Below, piece by piece: positions 16,238 to 23,578 of a stretch of DNA of 41,827 bases. Source of the stretch: Streptomyces longispororuber (GTDB lineage: Bacteria > Actinomycetota > Actinomycetes > Streptomycetales > Streptomycetaceae); assembly GCF_014656095.1 (NCBI RefSeq), contig NZ_BNBT01000066.1, positions 1 to 41,827 of the forward strand, in the 5' to 3' direction. The position numbers were made by a program, and so were the translations under genes. The notes beneath the pieces were generated by a model. The model saw only the letters and a program-made list of their open reading frames with translations. It had not been told where the DNA came from and did not search any database. Numbering within the stretch: position 1 is the first letter of the stretch; every line of letters starts with the position of its first letter.

Positions 16238-17570
16238 CGCGCGGCGCGAAGGTGCCTCCCGGCCCGGCGGCGCGGCCGACCGACCACACCGTCGACGTAC
16301 CCGGCACGGACGCCAGGCGGAACATCGAGGAGTCGCCCTCTCCGGCCACCGCCGGTTCGCTGTGCTCGGCGAACGCCTGCCCGTCCCAGGCGAGGAAGTC
16401 CGGCCCGGGGACCAGTGGCGGAGAGCTGCCCGGCGGGCCCCACTTCAGCGAGTTGGCGACCGCGACCCAGCCCAGCCCGCCGGAGGCGTTCGGCGCCAGC
16501 GAGGTGATCCCGCCGAAGTTGGTGGGCAGGGTGACCCGGCTCCACTCCTTGCCGTCGAAGCGGACCAGCAGGGGCGGGATCGGCCGGCCCGGAGGACCGC
16601 CGATGAACCCGCCCGAGCCGCCCGCCCACACCTCCGTCGGCGAGACCGCGAGCACACTGCCCACGCCCGCCCGCGGGAAGCCGTGCACGATCGTCTGCTG
16701 CCACTCCTTGCCGTCCCAATGCGACACGGTGGCGCCCGATTCGGAGGAGCCCGCGGCCCAGACGTCGTCGGCCGCCTTCACGTGCAGCCCGTACACGGCA
16801 CCCGGCGGCACCGGCATGTCCTGCCAGCCGCGCCCGTCCCGGCGCAGCAGCACCTGCGCGCCGTCCCGCGTACCGGTCAGCCAGGTCTCGCCCCCGCCGG
16901 CGAAGACCCTGGTCAGCGTGGTCCCGGCCGGCGGGCGGCTCTCGGACCAGGCGGTGCCGTCGAAGCGGAGCAGCCGGGCACCGCCCGCCGCGTCCTTGCC
17001 GACCGCCCAGACCGCGCTCGGCGAGGTCGCGGCGACGGACAGCAACTCGCCCTGCCAGCGCACCCCGGGCAGGCTCTGGCGGTGCCACGCGGTCCCGTCC
17101 CAGCGCAGCACCAGCGGGAAGCCCGGGGCCTCGCGGCCGACGGCGTCGGCTCCCACCGCCCACGCCCGGTCCTGGCCCGTCGCCACGGCCTCGTTCAGCC
17201 CGGTCTGCGGGCGGAGCTCGGCCGGGACCGGGACGTGCTGCCAGGACGACGTGTCCGCCGCGGCCGGGCTCATGGGGGTCAGGACGGCCAGGGCCACCGC
17301 GAGTGCCGCCACCAGGAGTTGCCGTGCCCCAGGCCTTACCGCCCGAGGTCTTCGCGCGGCAGGTCTCCGTGCCACGGCCCTTCGTACCGCAGACCGGCGT
17401 GGACCGGGCCGTCGTATCTCAGATCGTCGCGTCGCGGATCGTCGTATCGCGGATCGTCGCGTCTCGGATCCCCGTGTCTCGGATCCCCGTGTCTCCGATC
17501 GTCGGATCTCGGGTCCTCGTGTCTCAACTCGTCGTGCACCATCTCGTCGTGCACCACGTCCTGGTGCCAC
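16221..17570 (-). CDS. Secreted beta-propeller-like protein with Arg-rich N-extension
   Basis: I start at GTG 17570 because AGGAGG lies a few bases upstream and the start is two bases after the upstream stop, so the genes are probably coupled. The first ~75 residues are an unusual Arg/Ser/Glu pentapeptide array (ETRGS, ETRRS, AIRRS, ATRRS) followed by more Arg. Next comes a hydrophobic signal core (LLVAALAVALAVLTPMSPAA) and cleavage before ADTSSW. The mature ~340 residues repeat WD(G)xxW blades (LRWDGTAWHRQ, LRFDGTAWSES, SHWDGKEWQQ, VRFDGKEWSR), typical of propellers. No catalytic site is visible. If translation began nearer the core, the array would be untranslated. Confidence 0.8.
   Translation of the reverse strand: MAPGRGARRDGARRVETRGPEIRRSETRGSETRGSETRRSAIRRSATRRSEIRRPGPRRSAVRRAVARRPAARRPRAVRPGARQLLVAALAVALAVLTPMSPAAADTSSWQHVPVPAELRPQTGLNEAVATGQDRAWAVGADAVGREAPGFPLVLRWDGTAWHRQSLPGVRWQGELLSVAATSPSAVWAVGKDAAGGARLLRFDGTAWSESRPPAGTTLTRVFAGGGETWLTGTRDGAQVLLRRDGRGWQDMPVPPGAVYGLHVKAADDVWAAGSSESGATVSHWDGKEWQQTIVHGFPRAGVGSVLAVSPTEVWAGGSGGFIGGPPGRPIPPLLVRFDGKEWSRVTLPTNFGGITSLAPNASGGLGWVAVANSLKWGPPGSSPPLVPGPDFLAWDGQAFAEHSEPAVAGEGDSSMFRLASVPGTSTVWSVGRAAGPGGTFAPRVLRFG
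17410..17559. repeat. 15-bp tandem repeat, ten units
   Basis: Ten consecutive 15-bp units (consensus near CGTCGTGTCTCGGAT on the plus strand) fill the start of the second propeller gene. Because the period is five codons, all three frames stay open. On the minus strand they encode RRSET-like pentapeptides in the propeller frame. Confidence 0.9.
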
Positions 17571-17572
17571 GG

Positions 17573-18661
17573 TCAGCCTCCTCTCCGCTCGCTCATCAGG
17601 TTCGGCGGGGAGCCGTAGACCTCGACGGTCCCGAAGGACAGCAGCGAACTCCCGGCCCTGGTCAGCTCCCTCGGCTTGACGTCGATCGCGTTCGTACGCT
17701 CCGGTCCGTAGGAGAAGGTGGTGCGGGAACCGCTCACCCGCGCGTACTTCGACTGGAACGCGCGGTCGCTGCGCACCGGCAGCCACAGCGCGCCGTCGGG
17801 GCCGCGCTCCATGCCCTCGGTGTAGGTGTCGCCCAGGGGCGGGAAGACGGTGCGCCAGGCCCGCCCGTTCCAGGTCATCAGATAGGTGCGGGTCACCCCG
17901 TCGGTGTACTGCCAGCCGCCGAGCGCGACCCTGCCGGACGGTTCGAGCAGGATCGTGTGCACGCTGCCGTTCGGCGGCAGCGGCACCTTCGCGTCCCGCC
18001 ACGCTTCGCCGTCCCAGCGCAGGACGGAGATGCCGTTGTTGCTGCTCGTCCAGGCCCAGGCGTCGTCGGCGGCGCGCGCGGTGACGCCCATCAGGTAGAG
18101 CACCCCGTCCGGGGTGGACTGCTCGGTCCAGCGGGAACCGTCGTAGTGCAGCACCTTCAGCCCGGTGTCGTCCTCACCGACCACCCATGCGGCGCCCGGT
18201 ACGGCGGCGAAGTCCTGATAGGTCCTCAGGGTCCGTGGCAGCGGCACGGTGCTCCAGCCGTCCGCCGTCCGGCGCAGGATTTCGCCCGTCCCCTCCGGGG
18301 TCCTGTGGAAGATCCACATCTCCTCGCCGACGAACTGCACCTTGCCGAGCCAGCCCGGGTCGCCGGCGCCGGGGAAGGTGGTGTCCCGGCTCCACGCCGT
18401 GCCGTCCCAGCGGTACAGCGCCGCCCGCAGCCCGTCGGCGGCGCTCTCGTGCACGGTGGCCCACGCCTCGCGCGGCCCCCGGGCGGCGAGGTCGGACAGG
18501 TACATCGGCGCGGCCGCCGCCGGCACCGGCAGTGACGACCAGCGCGGCGGCACGGCCGCGGCGGGCGAGTCCGCCGCGGCCGGTGCCGCCCTCGCGGCCG
18601 GCGACAGCACGGCGGCACACGCGATCACCAGACAAACGACAACTGTACGGAGACCGTTCAC
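17573..18661 (-). CDS. Secreted beta-propeller-like protein
   Basis: The product has 362 residues from GTG 18661, behind GGGGAGG. The signal peptide (VVVCLVIACAAVLSPAARAA) is followed by an Ala-rich spacer and blade-like repeats ending in W-x-G-x-x-W motifs (YRWDGTAWSRD, HYDGSRWTEQ, LRWDGEAWRD, MTWNGRAWRT). These resemble the following protein, so the pair probably arose by duplication. There is no enzyme motif. It is the first gene of a two-gene operon and ends two bases before the next start. Confidence 0.85.
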   Translation of the reverse strand: MNGLRTVVVCLVIACAAVLSPAARAAPAAADSPAAAVPPRWSSLPVPAAAAPMYLSDLAARGPREAWATVHESAADGLRAALYRWDGTAWSRDTTFPGAGDPGWLGKVQFVGEEMWIFHRTPEGTGEILRRTADGWSTVPLPRTLRTYQDFAAVPGAAWVVGEDDTGLKVLHYDGSRWTEQSTPDGVLYLMGVTARAADDAWAWTSSNNGISVLRWDGEAWRDAKVPLPPNGSVHTILLEPSGRVALGGWQYTDGVTRTYLMTWNGRAWRTVFPPLGDTYTEGMERGPDGALWLPVRSDRAFQSKYARVSGSRTTFSYGPERTNAIDVKPRELTRAGSSLLSFGTVEVYGSPPNLMSERRGG

Positions 18662-18787
18662 GAGACCTCCCCTGAACGCGCAAGGCCGCTCAGCTTATTG
18701 ACGTCCACCACCGGTGAACAGACAGCACGCGACCGATCAGACGTTCCTCCAAGGGCGGCCCGCCGGACGGGCCCCAGGCGCCCCGCG

Positions 18788-19360
18788 TCAGTCCTGCAGG
18801 GCGCGCAGGGTGGCGTCGAGGTCGGCGGCGCGGGGCCGGTTGTGGGGGAGCCGGGCGAGGACCGCGGCCATGCCGCAGGTGTCGGTGACGGCGGAGAGGA
18901 CCAGGCCGGCGCCGACGGCCGCGGCAAGCAGGCGGGCGGGGCGCCAGCGGGTGCCGGCGGTGAGGCCGAGGACGACGAGGGAACCCGCGGTCAGCCGGAC
19001 CTGGCGCTCCATGGGCCAGGCACTCCCGGCGCCCTCGGCGCGCTGGAGGGCGTGGCCTTCCCCGGCCCAGGCGGTGGTGCCGCCGGTGAGCGTGGCGGCG
19101 GGGACGTCGGCGGCGGCGAGCTCGGCGCAGGCCGTCGCGGAGCGGTTGCCGGAGGCGCAGACCACCAGGGGCGCGCGGCGGGCGGCCGCGGCCTTGAGCG
19201 CCGGAAGGGCGGTGTGCAGGTGGTCGAGGGGGATGTTGAGGGCGCCGGGGAGGTGCCCGGCGGCGTACTCGCCCGGCGTCCGCACGTCGATGACGACGTA
19301 CTCGTCGAGGCGGGCGGCGGCCTGGGCGGGCGGGAGGGCGGTGGGGGTGTGGGTGCTCAT
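18788..19360 (-). CDS. Rhodanese-DUF2892 membrane sulfurtransferase
   Basis: The product has 190 residues. Residues ~10-105 form a rhodanese domain (VIDVRTPGEYAAGHLPGA) with the active Cys68 in VVCASGNRS, which carries persulfide sulfur. Residues ~120-175 form a DUF2892-like two-helix membrane part (LTAGSLVVLGL, LLAAAVGAGLVLSAVTDTCG), as in YgaP-type proteins. It is divergent from the CstR-like gene with an operator-like palindrome between them, so it is probably repressed by CstR and induced by sulfide or persulfide. Confidence 0.88.
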   Translation of the reverse strand: MSTHTPTALPPAQAAARLDEYVVIDVRTPGEYAAGHLPGALNIPLDHLHTALPALKAAAARRAPLVVCASGNRSATACAELAAADVPAATLTGGTTAWAGEGHALQRAEGAGSAWPMERQVRLTAGSLVVLGLTAGTRWRPARLLAAAVGAGLVLSAVTDTCGMAAVLARLPHNRPRAADLDATLRALQD

Positions 19361-19415
19361 GTGCGAGAGGGTCCTTTCGTACGCTCCCGGGAACGGGGGC
19401 CCGCGCCCGGGTATG

Positions 19416-19431
19416 ATACCCCTGGGGGTAT
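19416..19431. promoter_or_regulatory. CsoR/CstR-type operator
   Basis: ATACCCCTGGGGGTAT is a near-perfect palindrome with the C-run/G-run core of CsoR-family operators. It lies between the divergent rhodanese and cstR-like starts, 13 bp before the latter. Confidence 0.8.
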
Positions 19432-19443
19432 CTCTGGAGGTGG

Positions 19444-19725
19444 ATGGTGGAACTGGACTTGGCGGCCGACGAGCTGAAGTCGGTGCTCAACCGGCTGCGG
19501 CGGGCTCAGGGGCAGATCGCGGGGATCATCAGGATGATCGAGGAGGGCCGGGACTGCGAGGACGTCATCACACAGCTCGCGGCGGTGTCCCGCGCGCTGG
19601 ACCGGGCGGGCTTCGCGATCATCGCGACGGGGCTGCAGCATTGCATGGCCGAGGGCGGGCGGACGGCCGGGGACCGGGACGAGATGCGCGCCCGGCTGGA
19701 GAAGCTCTTCCTCTCCCTGGCCTGA
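19444..19725 (+). CDS. cstR: CstR-like persulfide-sensing repressor (CsoR family)
   Basis: The product has 93 residues and is all helical, with the family opening LNRLRRAQGQIAGIIRMIEE. Two Cys remain, C38 (GRDCEDV) and C67 (LQHCM). The position four residues before C67, a copper-ligand His in CsoR, is Gly63. That pattern fits CstR, which forms di- or trisulfide links between its two Cys with persulfide, rather than the copper sensor CsoR. It probably represses its own gene and the nearby sulfur genes through the C/G-run palindromes at 19416, 22043 and 22079. Confidence 0.85.
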   Translation: MVELDLAADELKSVLNRLRRAQGQIAGIIRMIEEGRDCEDVITQLAAVSRALDRAGFAIIATGLQHCMAEGGRTAGDRDEMRARLEKLFLSLA

Positions 19726-19800
19726 TGAGACGGCCACCCCCCGGATAGCCGCCCCCGACGACGGTCCCGGGCGGCCGCCCCCCAGGGGCCGGTCACGCCT

Positions 19801-19852
19801 CTCGTACGACCACCTCCTACGACCACGTCATACGACCACCTCATACGACCAC
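19801..19852. repeat. 13-bp tandem repeat over the permease stop codon
   Basis: Four units of 13 bp (core TACGACCAC) start at 19801, 19814, 19827 and 19840. On the minus strand each reads GTGGTCGTATGA or a variant, which is the last codons and stop of the TauE-like gene. The period is not a multiple of three. Confidence 0.9.
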
Positions 19853-20584
19853 GTCGACGAGCATGGACGCCGCCACCGCCAGCAGCGCGCAGGCGAACGC
19901 CTGCTGCAGGCGGCGGCCGGAGACCTTGGCCGCGAGGCGTTTGCCGTCCCAGGCGCCGAGTACCGCGGCCCCGGTGAACGGCCCGATCAGCGCCCAGTCG
20001 AGCGCGTCGCCACCGCCCGCACGGGCGATCAGGGCGGCGAGGGCGTTGACGGTGATGACGAGCAGGCTGGTGCCGACCGCCCGCCGCATGGCGAGCCCCA
20101 GCACACCGACCAGGGCCGGCACGGCGAGGAACCCGCCGCCCACGCCGAGGAACCCCGTCACCGCGCCGAGACCGGCGCCCGCCCCGGCCGCCCTGCCCGG
20201 CCGTACCCGGTCCGGTGGCCGGGCGTCGGGCGGCCGCAGCATGCGTACGGCCGCCAGCGCGGCGATCGCGCAGAACGCGACGGTCAGCACGGCCTCGGGC
20301 ACACGCCCGGCGGCCGCCCCGGTGAGGGACGCGGGGACGACACCCGCGGCGGCGAACAGCGCCCCGGTCGTCCAGGCGACGTGGCCGTCCCGCGCGTGGG
20401 CGTACAGGGCCGTGGCGGAGGTGGCGGCCACGATGAACAGGCCGGCCGTGGTGGCCGCGGCCGGGGTGAGGCCGAGCAGGTAGATCAGGGCGGGCACGGC
20501 GAGGACGCTGCCGCCGCCCCCCAGGGCCCCGAGGGCCAGGCCGACGACGGCCCCGGCGACGAGGGCGAGGACGAGGGCGCTCAC
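19841..20584 (-). CDS. TauE/SafE-family sulfite/sulfonate exporter
   Basis: The product has 247 residues and about eight membrane helices. It shows the family's duplicated glycine motif: ALGGGGSVLAVPALIYLLGL in the first half and GFLGVGGGFLAVPALVGVL in the second. Such permeases export sulfite or related anions. GTG 20584 is the first start before the first helix but has no clear ribosome site. The upstream frame is open through an 18-bp repeat into the preceding gene, so coupling to the persulfide dioxygenase is likely. In known cst loci, TauE-like proteins remove sulfite made by the dioxygenase. Confidence 0.85.
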   Translation of the reverse strand: MSALVLALVAGAVVGLALGALGGGGSVLAVPALIYLLGLTPAAATTAGLFIVAATSATALYAHARDGHVAWTTGALFAAAGVVPASLTGAAAGRVPEAVLTVAFCAIAALAAVRMLRPPDARPPDRVRPGRAAGAGAGLGAVTGFLGVGGGFLAVPALVGVLGLAMRRAVGTSLLVITVNALAALIARAGGGDALDWALIGPFTGAAVLGAWDGKRLAAKVSGRRLQQAFACALLAVAASMLVDVVV

Positions 20585-20588
20585 CGCG

Positions 20589-20660
20589 GCGGCCGGGCAG
20601 GTGTGAGCGGCCGGGCGGGCGTGCGCGGCCGGGCAGGTGTGCGCGGCCGGGTCAGCCGGA
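20589..20660. repeat. 18-bp tandem repeat between dioxygenase and permease genes
   Basis: Three good units of 18 bp (GCGGCCGGGCAGGTGTGC and variants) at 20589, 20607 and 20625, and a fourth partial unit at 20643, fill the short spacer. They run into the stop of the dioxygenase gene at 20652. Confidence 0.85.
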
Positions 20661-22016
20661 GCACAGCGGCAGACCGGCGGCGGTGGCGGCGTCGAAGCCG
20701 TCGTCGACGGTGACGACGTCCCGGCCCGCGGCGTCCAGCAGCGAGGCGGCGATCGCGGCGCGCATGCCGCCCGCGCAGTGCACCCACACCGTCCCCGGCG
20801 GCACCTCGTCGAGGCGGCCGTGGAGTTCGTGGACGGGTATGTGCACCGAGCCCTCGATCCAGCCCCCGGCGCGCTCGGAGCGGCGGCGTACGTCGAGGAC
20901 CACCACGTCGGCGGCGTCCTGCGCGGCGAGCCCGGCGAACGTGGAGCGCGGGAACGAGGCGGCCTTCCCGTCCGCGGGCAGCCAGTCCTCGGGGCCGCCG
21001 GTCGCGGCGGCGGCCGGCCGGTCGATGCCCACCCGGGCCAGCTCACGCTGGGCGGCGGCGAGCTGCTCGGCCGACTCGGCGAGCAGCGTGACCGGCTTGC
21101 CCCAGGGGATCAGCCAGGCCAGATAGGTGGCGAGCTTGCCGTCGGCCTCGAAGTTGAACGACCCCGCGACGTGCCCCTCGGCGAACGCGACGCGGCCGCG
21201 CAGGTCGACCACCCACTCCCCGGCCGCGAGGCGCGCGGCGATCTCGGCGGCGTCCGCGGGTGCGGGCGGGGTCAGGTCGACCGGCCGGGGACCCGCCGCG
21301 TTGGCCGGGCCCATGTGCGCGTAGTAGGCCGGTACGTCGTCGAGGCCGGCCAGCAGGTCGGCGACGAACGTGTCCACGTCGACGGTGAACGCCGGGTTGG
21401 CGGCCCTCTCCCGGCCGATGGTGGTGCGCTCGCCCTCGGCCTGGGCCGAGGAGCAGAAGCTGCCGAAGCCGTGGGTGGGCAGCACCGCCGTCCCGTCCGG
21501 CAGGCCGTCGGCCAGGCGGTGGGCGGAGGCGTACTGGGCGCGGGCGAGCCGCCGGGTCAGCCGCGGCTCGACCAGGTCCGGCCGGCCCACCGTGCCGATC
21601 AGCAGGGAGCCTCCGGTGAACACGGCCACCGGGCGGCCCGCCTCCCGCAGCACGTAGGAGGTGTGGTGGGGGGTGTGGCCCGGGGTCGCCAGCGCGACGA
21701 GCGCCACCTCGCTGCCGGGATCGACCTCCACCGTGTCGCCGTCGGCGACCGGCACCCGCGCGAACGAGACCTCGGCGTCCGCCGGTACCAGGTACCGGGC
21801 GCCGGTGACGCGCGCGAGGTCGAGGCCGCCGGTGACGTAGTCGTTGTGGACGTGGGTCTCCACCACGTGGGAGATCCGCACGCCGCGCCGGGCGGCGGCC
21901 GCGAGCACCTGGTCGATGTCGCGCGGCGGGTCGACCGCCACCGCGGCGTGCTCACCGCCGGCCAGGTAGCTGCGGTTGCCGAGGCCTTCCAGCTCGATGG
22001 TGTCGACGAAGAACAC
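20652..22016 (-). CDS. Persulfide dioxygenase-rhodanese fusion
   Basis: GTG 22016, with GGAAGGAG upstream, opens a 454-residue protein. Residues ~1-235 form a metallo-beta-lactamase-fold persulfide dioxygenase (ETHVHNDYVTGG with H55, H57, D59; TPGHTPHHTSY; LPTHGFGSFC). It would oxidise glutathione or other low-molecular persulfide to sulfite. Two rhodanese-like domains follow. The first has no active Cys (VTLLAESAEQ), while the second has one (WVHCAGGMR). This is the CstB-like architecture, with the C-terminal rhodanese relaying sulfur. Two operator-like palindromes precede it. Confidence 0.9.
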   Translation of the reverse strand: MFFVDTIELEGLGNRSYLAGGEHAAVAVDPPRDIDQVLAAAARRGVRISHVVETHVHNDYVTGGLDLARVTGARYLVPADAEVSFARVPVADGDTVEVDPGSEVALVALATPGHTPHHTSYVLREAGRPVAVFTGGSLLIGTVGRPDLVEPRLTRRLARAQYASAHRLADGLPDGTAVLPTHGFGSFCSSAQAEGERTTIGRERAANPAFTVDVDTFVADLLAGLDDVPAYYAHMGPANAAGPRPVDLTPPAPADAAEIAARLAAGEWVVDLRGRVAFAEGHVAGSFNFEADGKLATYLAWLIPWGKPVTLLAESAEQLAAAQRELARVGIDRPAAAATGGPEDWLPADGKAASFPRSTFAGLAAQDAADVVVLDVRRRSERAGGWIEGSVHIPVHELHGRLDEVPPGTVWVHCAGGMRAAIAASLLDAAGRDVVTVDDGFDAATAAGLPLCSG

Positions 22017-22042
22017 GCGCCTGCTCCTTCCGGATCGAAAAT

Positions 22043-22056
22043 TACCCCGGGGGGTA
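22043..22056. promoter_or_regulatory. CstR-type operator, copy proximal to dioxygenase
   Basis: TACCCCGGGGGGTA has the same C/G-run palindromic core as the site beside cstR. It lies 27 bp before the dioxygenase start. Confidence 0.75.
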
Positions 22057-22078
22057 TCTGCCTCCCACCGTAGCACCA

Positions 22079-22094
22079 GTACCCCCGGGGGTAT
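22079..22094. promoter_or_regulatory. CstR-type operator, distal copy
   Basis: GTACCCCCGGGGGTAT is an almost perfect palindrome 36 bp from the proximal site, about 3.5 helical turns. Paired binding is possible. Confidence 0.75.
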
Positions 22095-22211
22095 TTTTCA
22101 CGCAGGGAATCGCTGCGTCCGCCCCGTGGACGCCCGGCTTCCGGACACCCCGGCGCACCGGGGGTGGGGCAGGGGTGAGGCATGTCGCGGACCGCGCGCA
22201 CGGGGAGGGGG

Positions 22212-22233
22212 CCCCGGCCGCCACCGGCCGGGG
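22212..22233. other. Perfect GC hairpin in a divergent intergenic region
   Basis: CCCCGGCCG and CGGCCGGGG form a perfect 9-bp stem with a CCAC loop, between the dioxygenase and the start of the biosynthetic cluster. It could insulate the two transcripts or act as a 5' leader structure. Confidence 0.35.
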
Positions 22234-22335
22234 GCGCATCCGTCCAGGTGACGGGCGCCACCCTTGTGGCGGCCATGGCCGGACGCCGCCGCCCGGCCCC
22301 CTCGTGGCGGCGCCCGGGGAAAGCGGACCGGTGTC

Positions 22336-23451
22336 ATGGTGGTGCGCATGTCCATTCTGCTCACCGGGGCCACCGGCTTTCTGGGCTCCCGCCTGCTGTA
22401 CGCCCTGCTCGTGGACGAGGGCCACGAGGTCACGGTGCTGGGGCGCGGTACCTCCGCCGAGCTGCGCGGACGTGTCGTCACCTGCCTCACCGACCTCGCC
22501 GGCGGGCCGCTGCCCGACGCGGTGGCGTCCCGCTTGCACTGCCTGTCAGGAGACCTCCGCCGACCGCGCCTCGGGCTGCCGCCGGCGCACTACAGCCGGC
22601 TCGCCGGGCGGACGAGCGCCATCTGGCACAGCGCGGCCGACATCTCCCTGTCCGCGCCGCTGAGCTCCCTGCGGGAGACCAACGTGGCCGGAACGGAACG
22701 CGTCCTGGAACTGGCGGAGTACGCGGGCCGGGGCTGCCGCGTCACCTGCGTCAGCACCGCCTTCGTCGCCGGACGTCGCCGGAACGGGTGCATCGCGGAA
22801 ACGGAACTTGATGACACGTACGGCTTCGAAACGCCGTACGAGCAGAGCAAGTTCGAGGCCGAGCGGCTCGTCCGCGCCTGGGCGCAGCGGCACGACCGGC
22901 CGGTGACCGTCCTGCGGCCCAGCGTCCTGATCTCGGACAGCCACCCCGCGGAAGGGCTGCCCCAGCACCCCTTCGCCGAGATGGGGCGGCGGTCGGAGAG
23001 GTCGGGCACCGCCCTGTTCGAGGGGGTGTCCGGGCGCGTACGGCTGCCCATGGCGCCCGGGGGCGCGCTCAACGTCGTCCAGGTCGAGTACGCGGTCCGG
23101 GCGATGCTGCGGCTGGCCGCGCGCGCACCGGACGGACCCGGCGTACGCACCTTCCACGTGGTACACCCGGTGGACACCCCCGTCCGCCTCATCCTGGAGG
23201 CCGTCGAGAGCCGGCACCCGGGCCTGCGGCTCGAACAGGTCCCGCGCCTCACCGACCCGAGCGCGATCGAGTCCCTGGCCGCCGCCCACCTGCCCGACTT
23301 CCTCCTGCGGTACGGCGCGCAGCGACGCTCCTACGAGCGGTCCGGAATCCTCGCCCTGGCACCGGACCTGGCGGATCCGCCGCCGCTCGACACGGCCTAC
23401 GTACAGGCGGCGCTGGGGTACGAACGCGCCTCCGCACACTGTCACCCATAA
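22336..23451 (+). CDS. Thioester-reductase-like NAD(P)-dependent SDR
   Basis: The product is ~371 residues from the ATG at 22336; a second ATG four codons later is also possible. The opening is an extended Rossmann fold (GATGFLG at 11-17), with NVAGTERVLELAEYA, CVSTAFVAG and the catalytic YxxxK at Y168/K172 (PYEQSKFEAERL). This layout matches thioester-reductase and male-sterility-type enzymes that reduce acyl-thioesters to aldehydes or alcohols. No carrier domain is attached, so it would act in trans. It is immediately upstream of the PKS gene, suggesting work on the polyketide chain or release. A simple epimerase/dehydrogenase remains possible. Confidence 0.8.
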   Translation: MVVRMSILLTGATGFLGSRLLYALLVDEGHEVTVLGRGTSAELRGRVVTCLTDLAGGPLPDAVASRLHCLSGDLRRPRLGLPPAHYSRLAGRTSAIWHSAADISLSAPLSSLRETNVAGTERVLELAEYAGRGCRVTCVSTAFVAGRRRNGCIAETELDDTYGFETPYEQSKFEAERLVRAWAQRHDRPVTVLRPSVLISDSHPAEGLPQHPFAEMGRRSERSGTALFEGVSGRVRLPMAPGGALNVVQVEYAVRAMLRLAARAPDGPGVRTFHVVHPVDTPVRLILEAVESRHPGLRLEQVPRLTDPSAIESLAAAHLPDFLLRYGAQRRSYERSGILALAPDLADPPPLDTAYVQAALGYERASAHCHP

Positions 23452-23462
23452 GGGGAGCACCG

Positions 23463-23477
23463 CGTCACCAGGTGACG
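23463..23477. promoter_or_regulatory. 15-bp perfect palindrome upstream of the PKS
   Basis: CGTCACCAGGTGACG is perfectly palindromic about a central A. It lies 12 bp after the reductase stop and ~100 bp before the PKS start. It has the size of a TetR/GntR-type operator. No regulator gene is in the visible part of the cluster. Confidence 0.45.
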
Positions 23478-23578
23478 TGCGGGCATTTTGTGGCACAAGC
23501 CGGAACCGAAAGACGTCGCCGCCGTTACTGATGCGTGCCCCCCGGCCCCGCCCGTACGCCCCCACCCTAAGGACGCCC

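Noticed and set aside
17336..17557. Minus-strand 73-codon frame with RHGDP-like pentapeptides
   Set aside because: It is the alternative frame of the 15-bp repeat. The neighbouring frame has the ribosome site and leads into the signal peptide and propeller.
17410..17559. CRISPR-like appearance of repeated units
   Set aside because: Units are contiguous at 15 bp without spacers, and no cas genes are near.
14335..17679. Plus-strand open frame of 1,114 codons across the IS and the propeller gene
   Set aside because: It crosses unrelated genes and has no family features.
19841..21046. Long extended version of the TauE gene
   Set aside because: The upstream part overlaps the dioxygenase gene and the 18-bp repeat and has no membrane character. 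GTG 20584 is the better start.
20637..22073. Plus-strand open frame opposite the persulfide dioxygenase
   Set aside because: Antisense shadow; the minus strand has metal-binding and rhodanese motifs.
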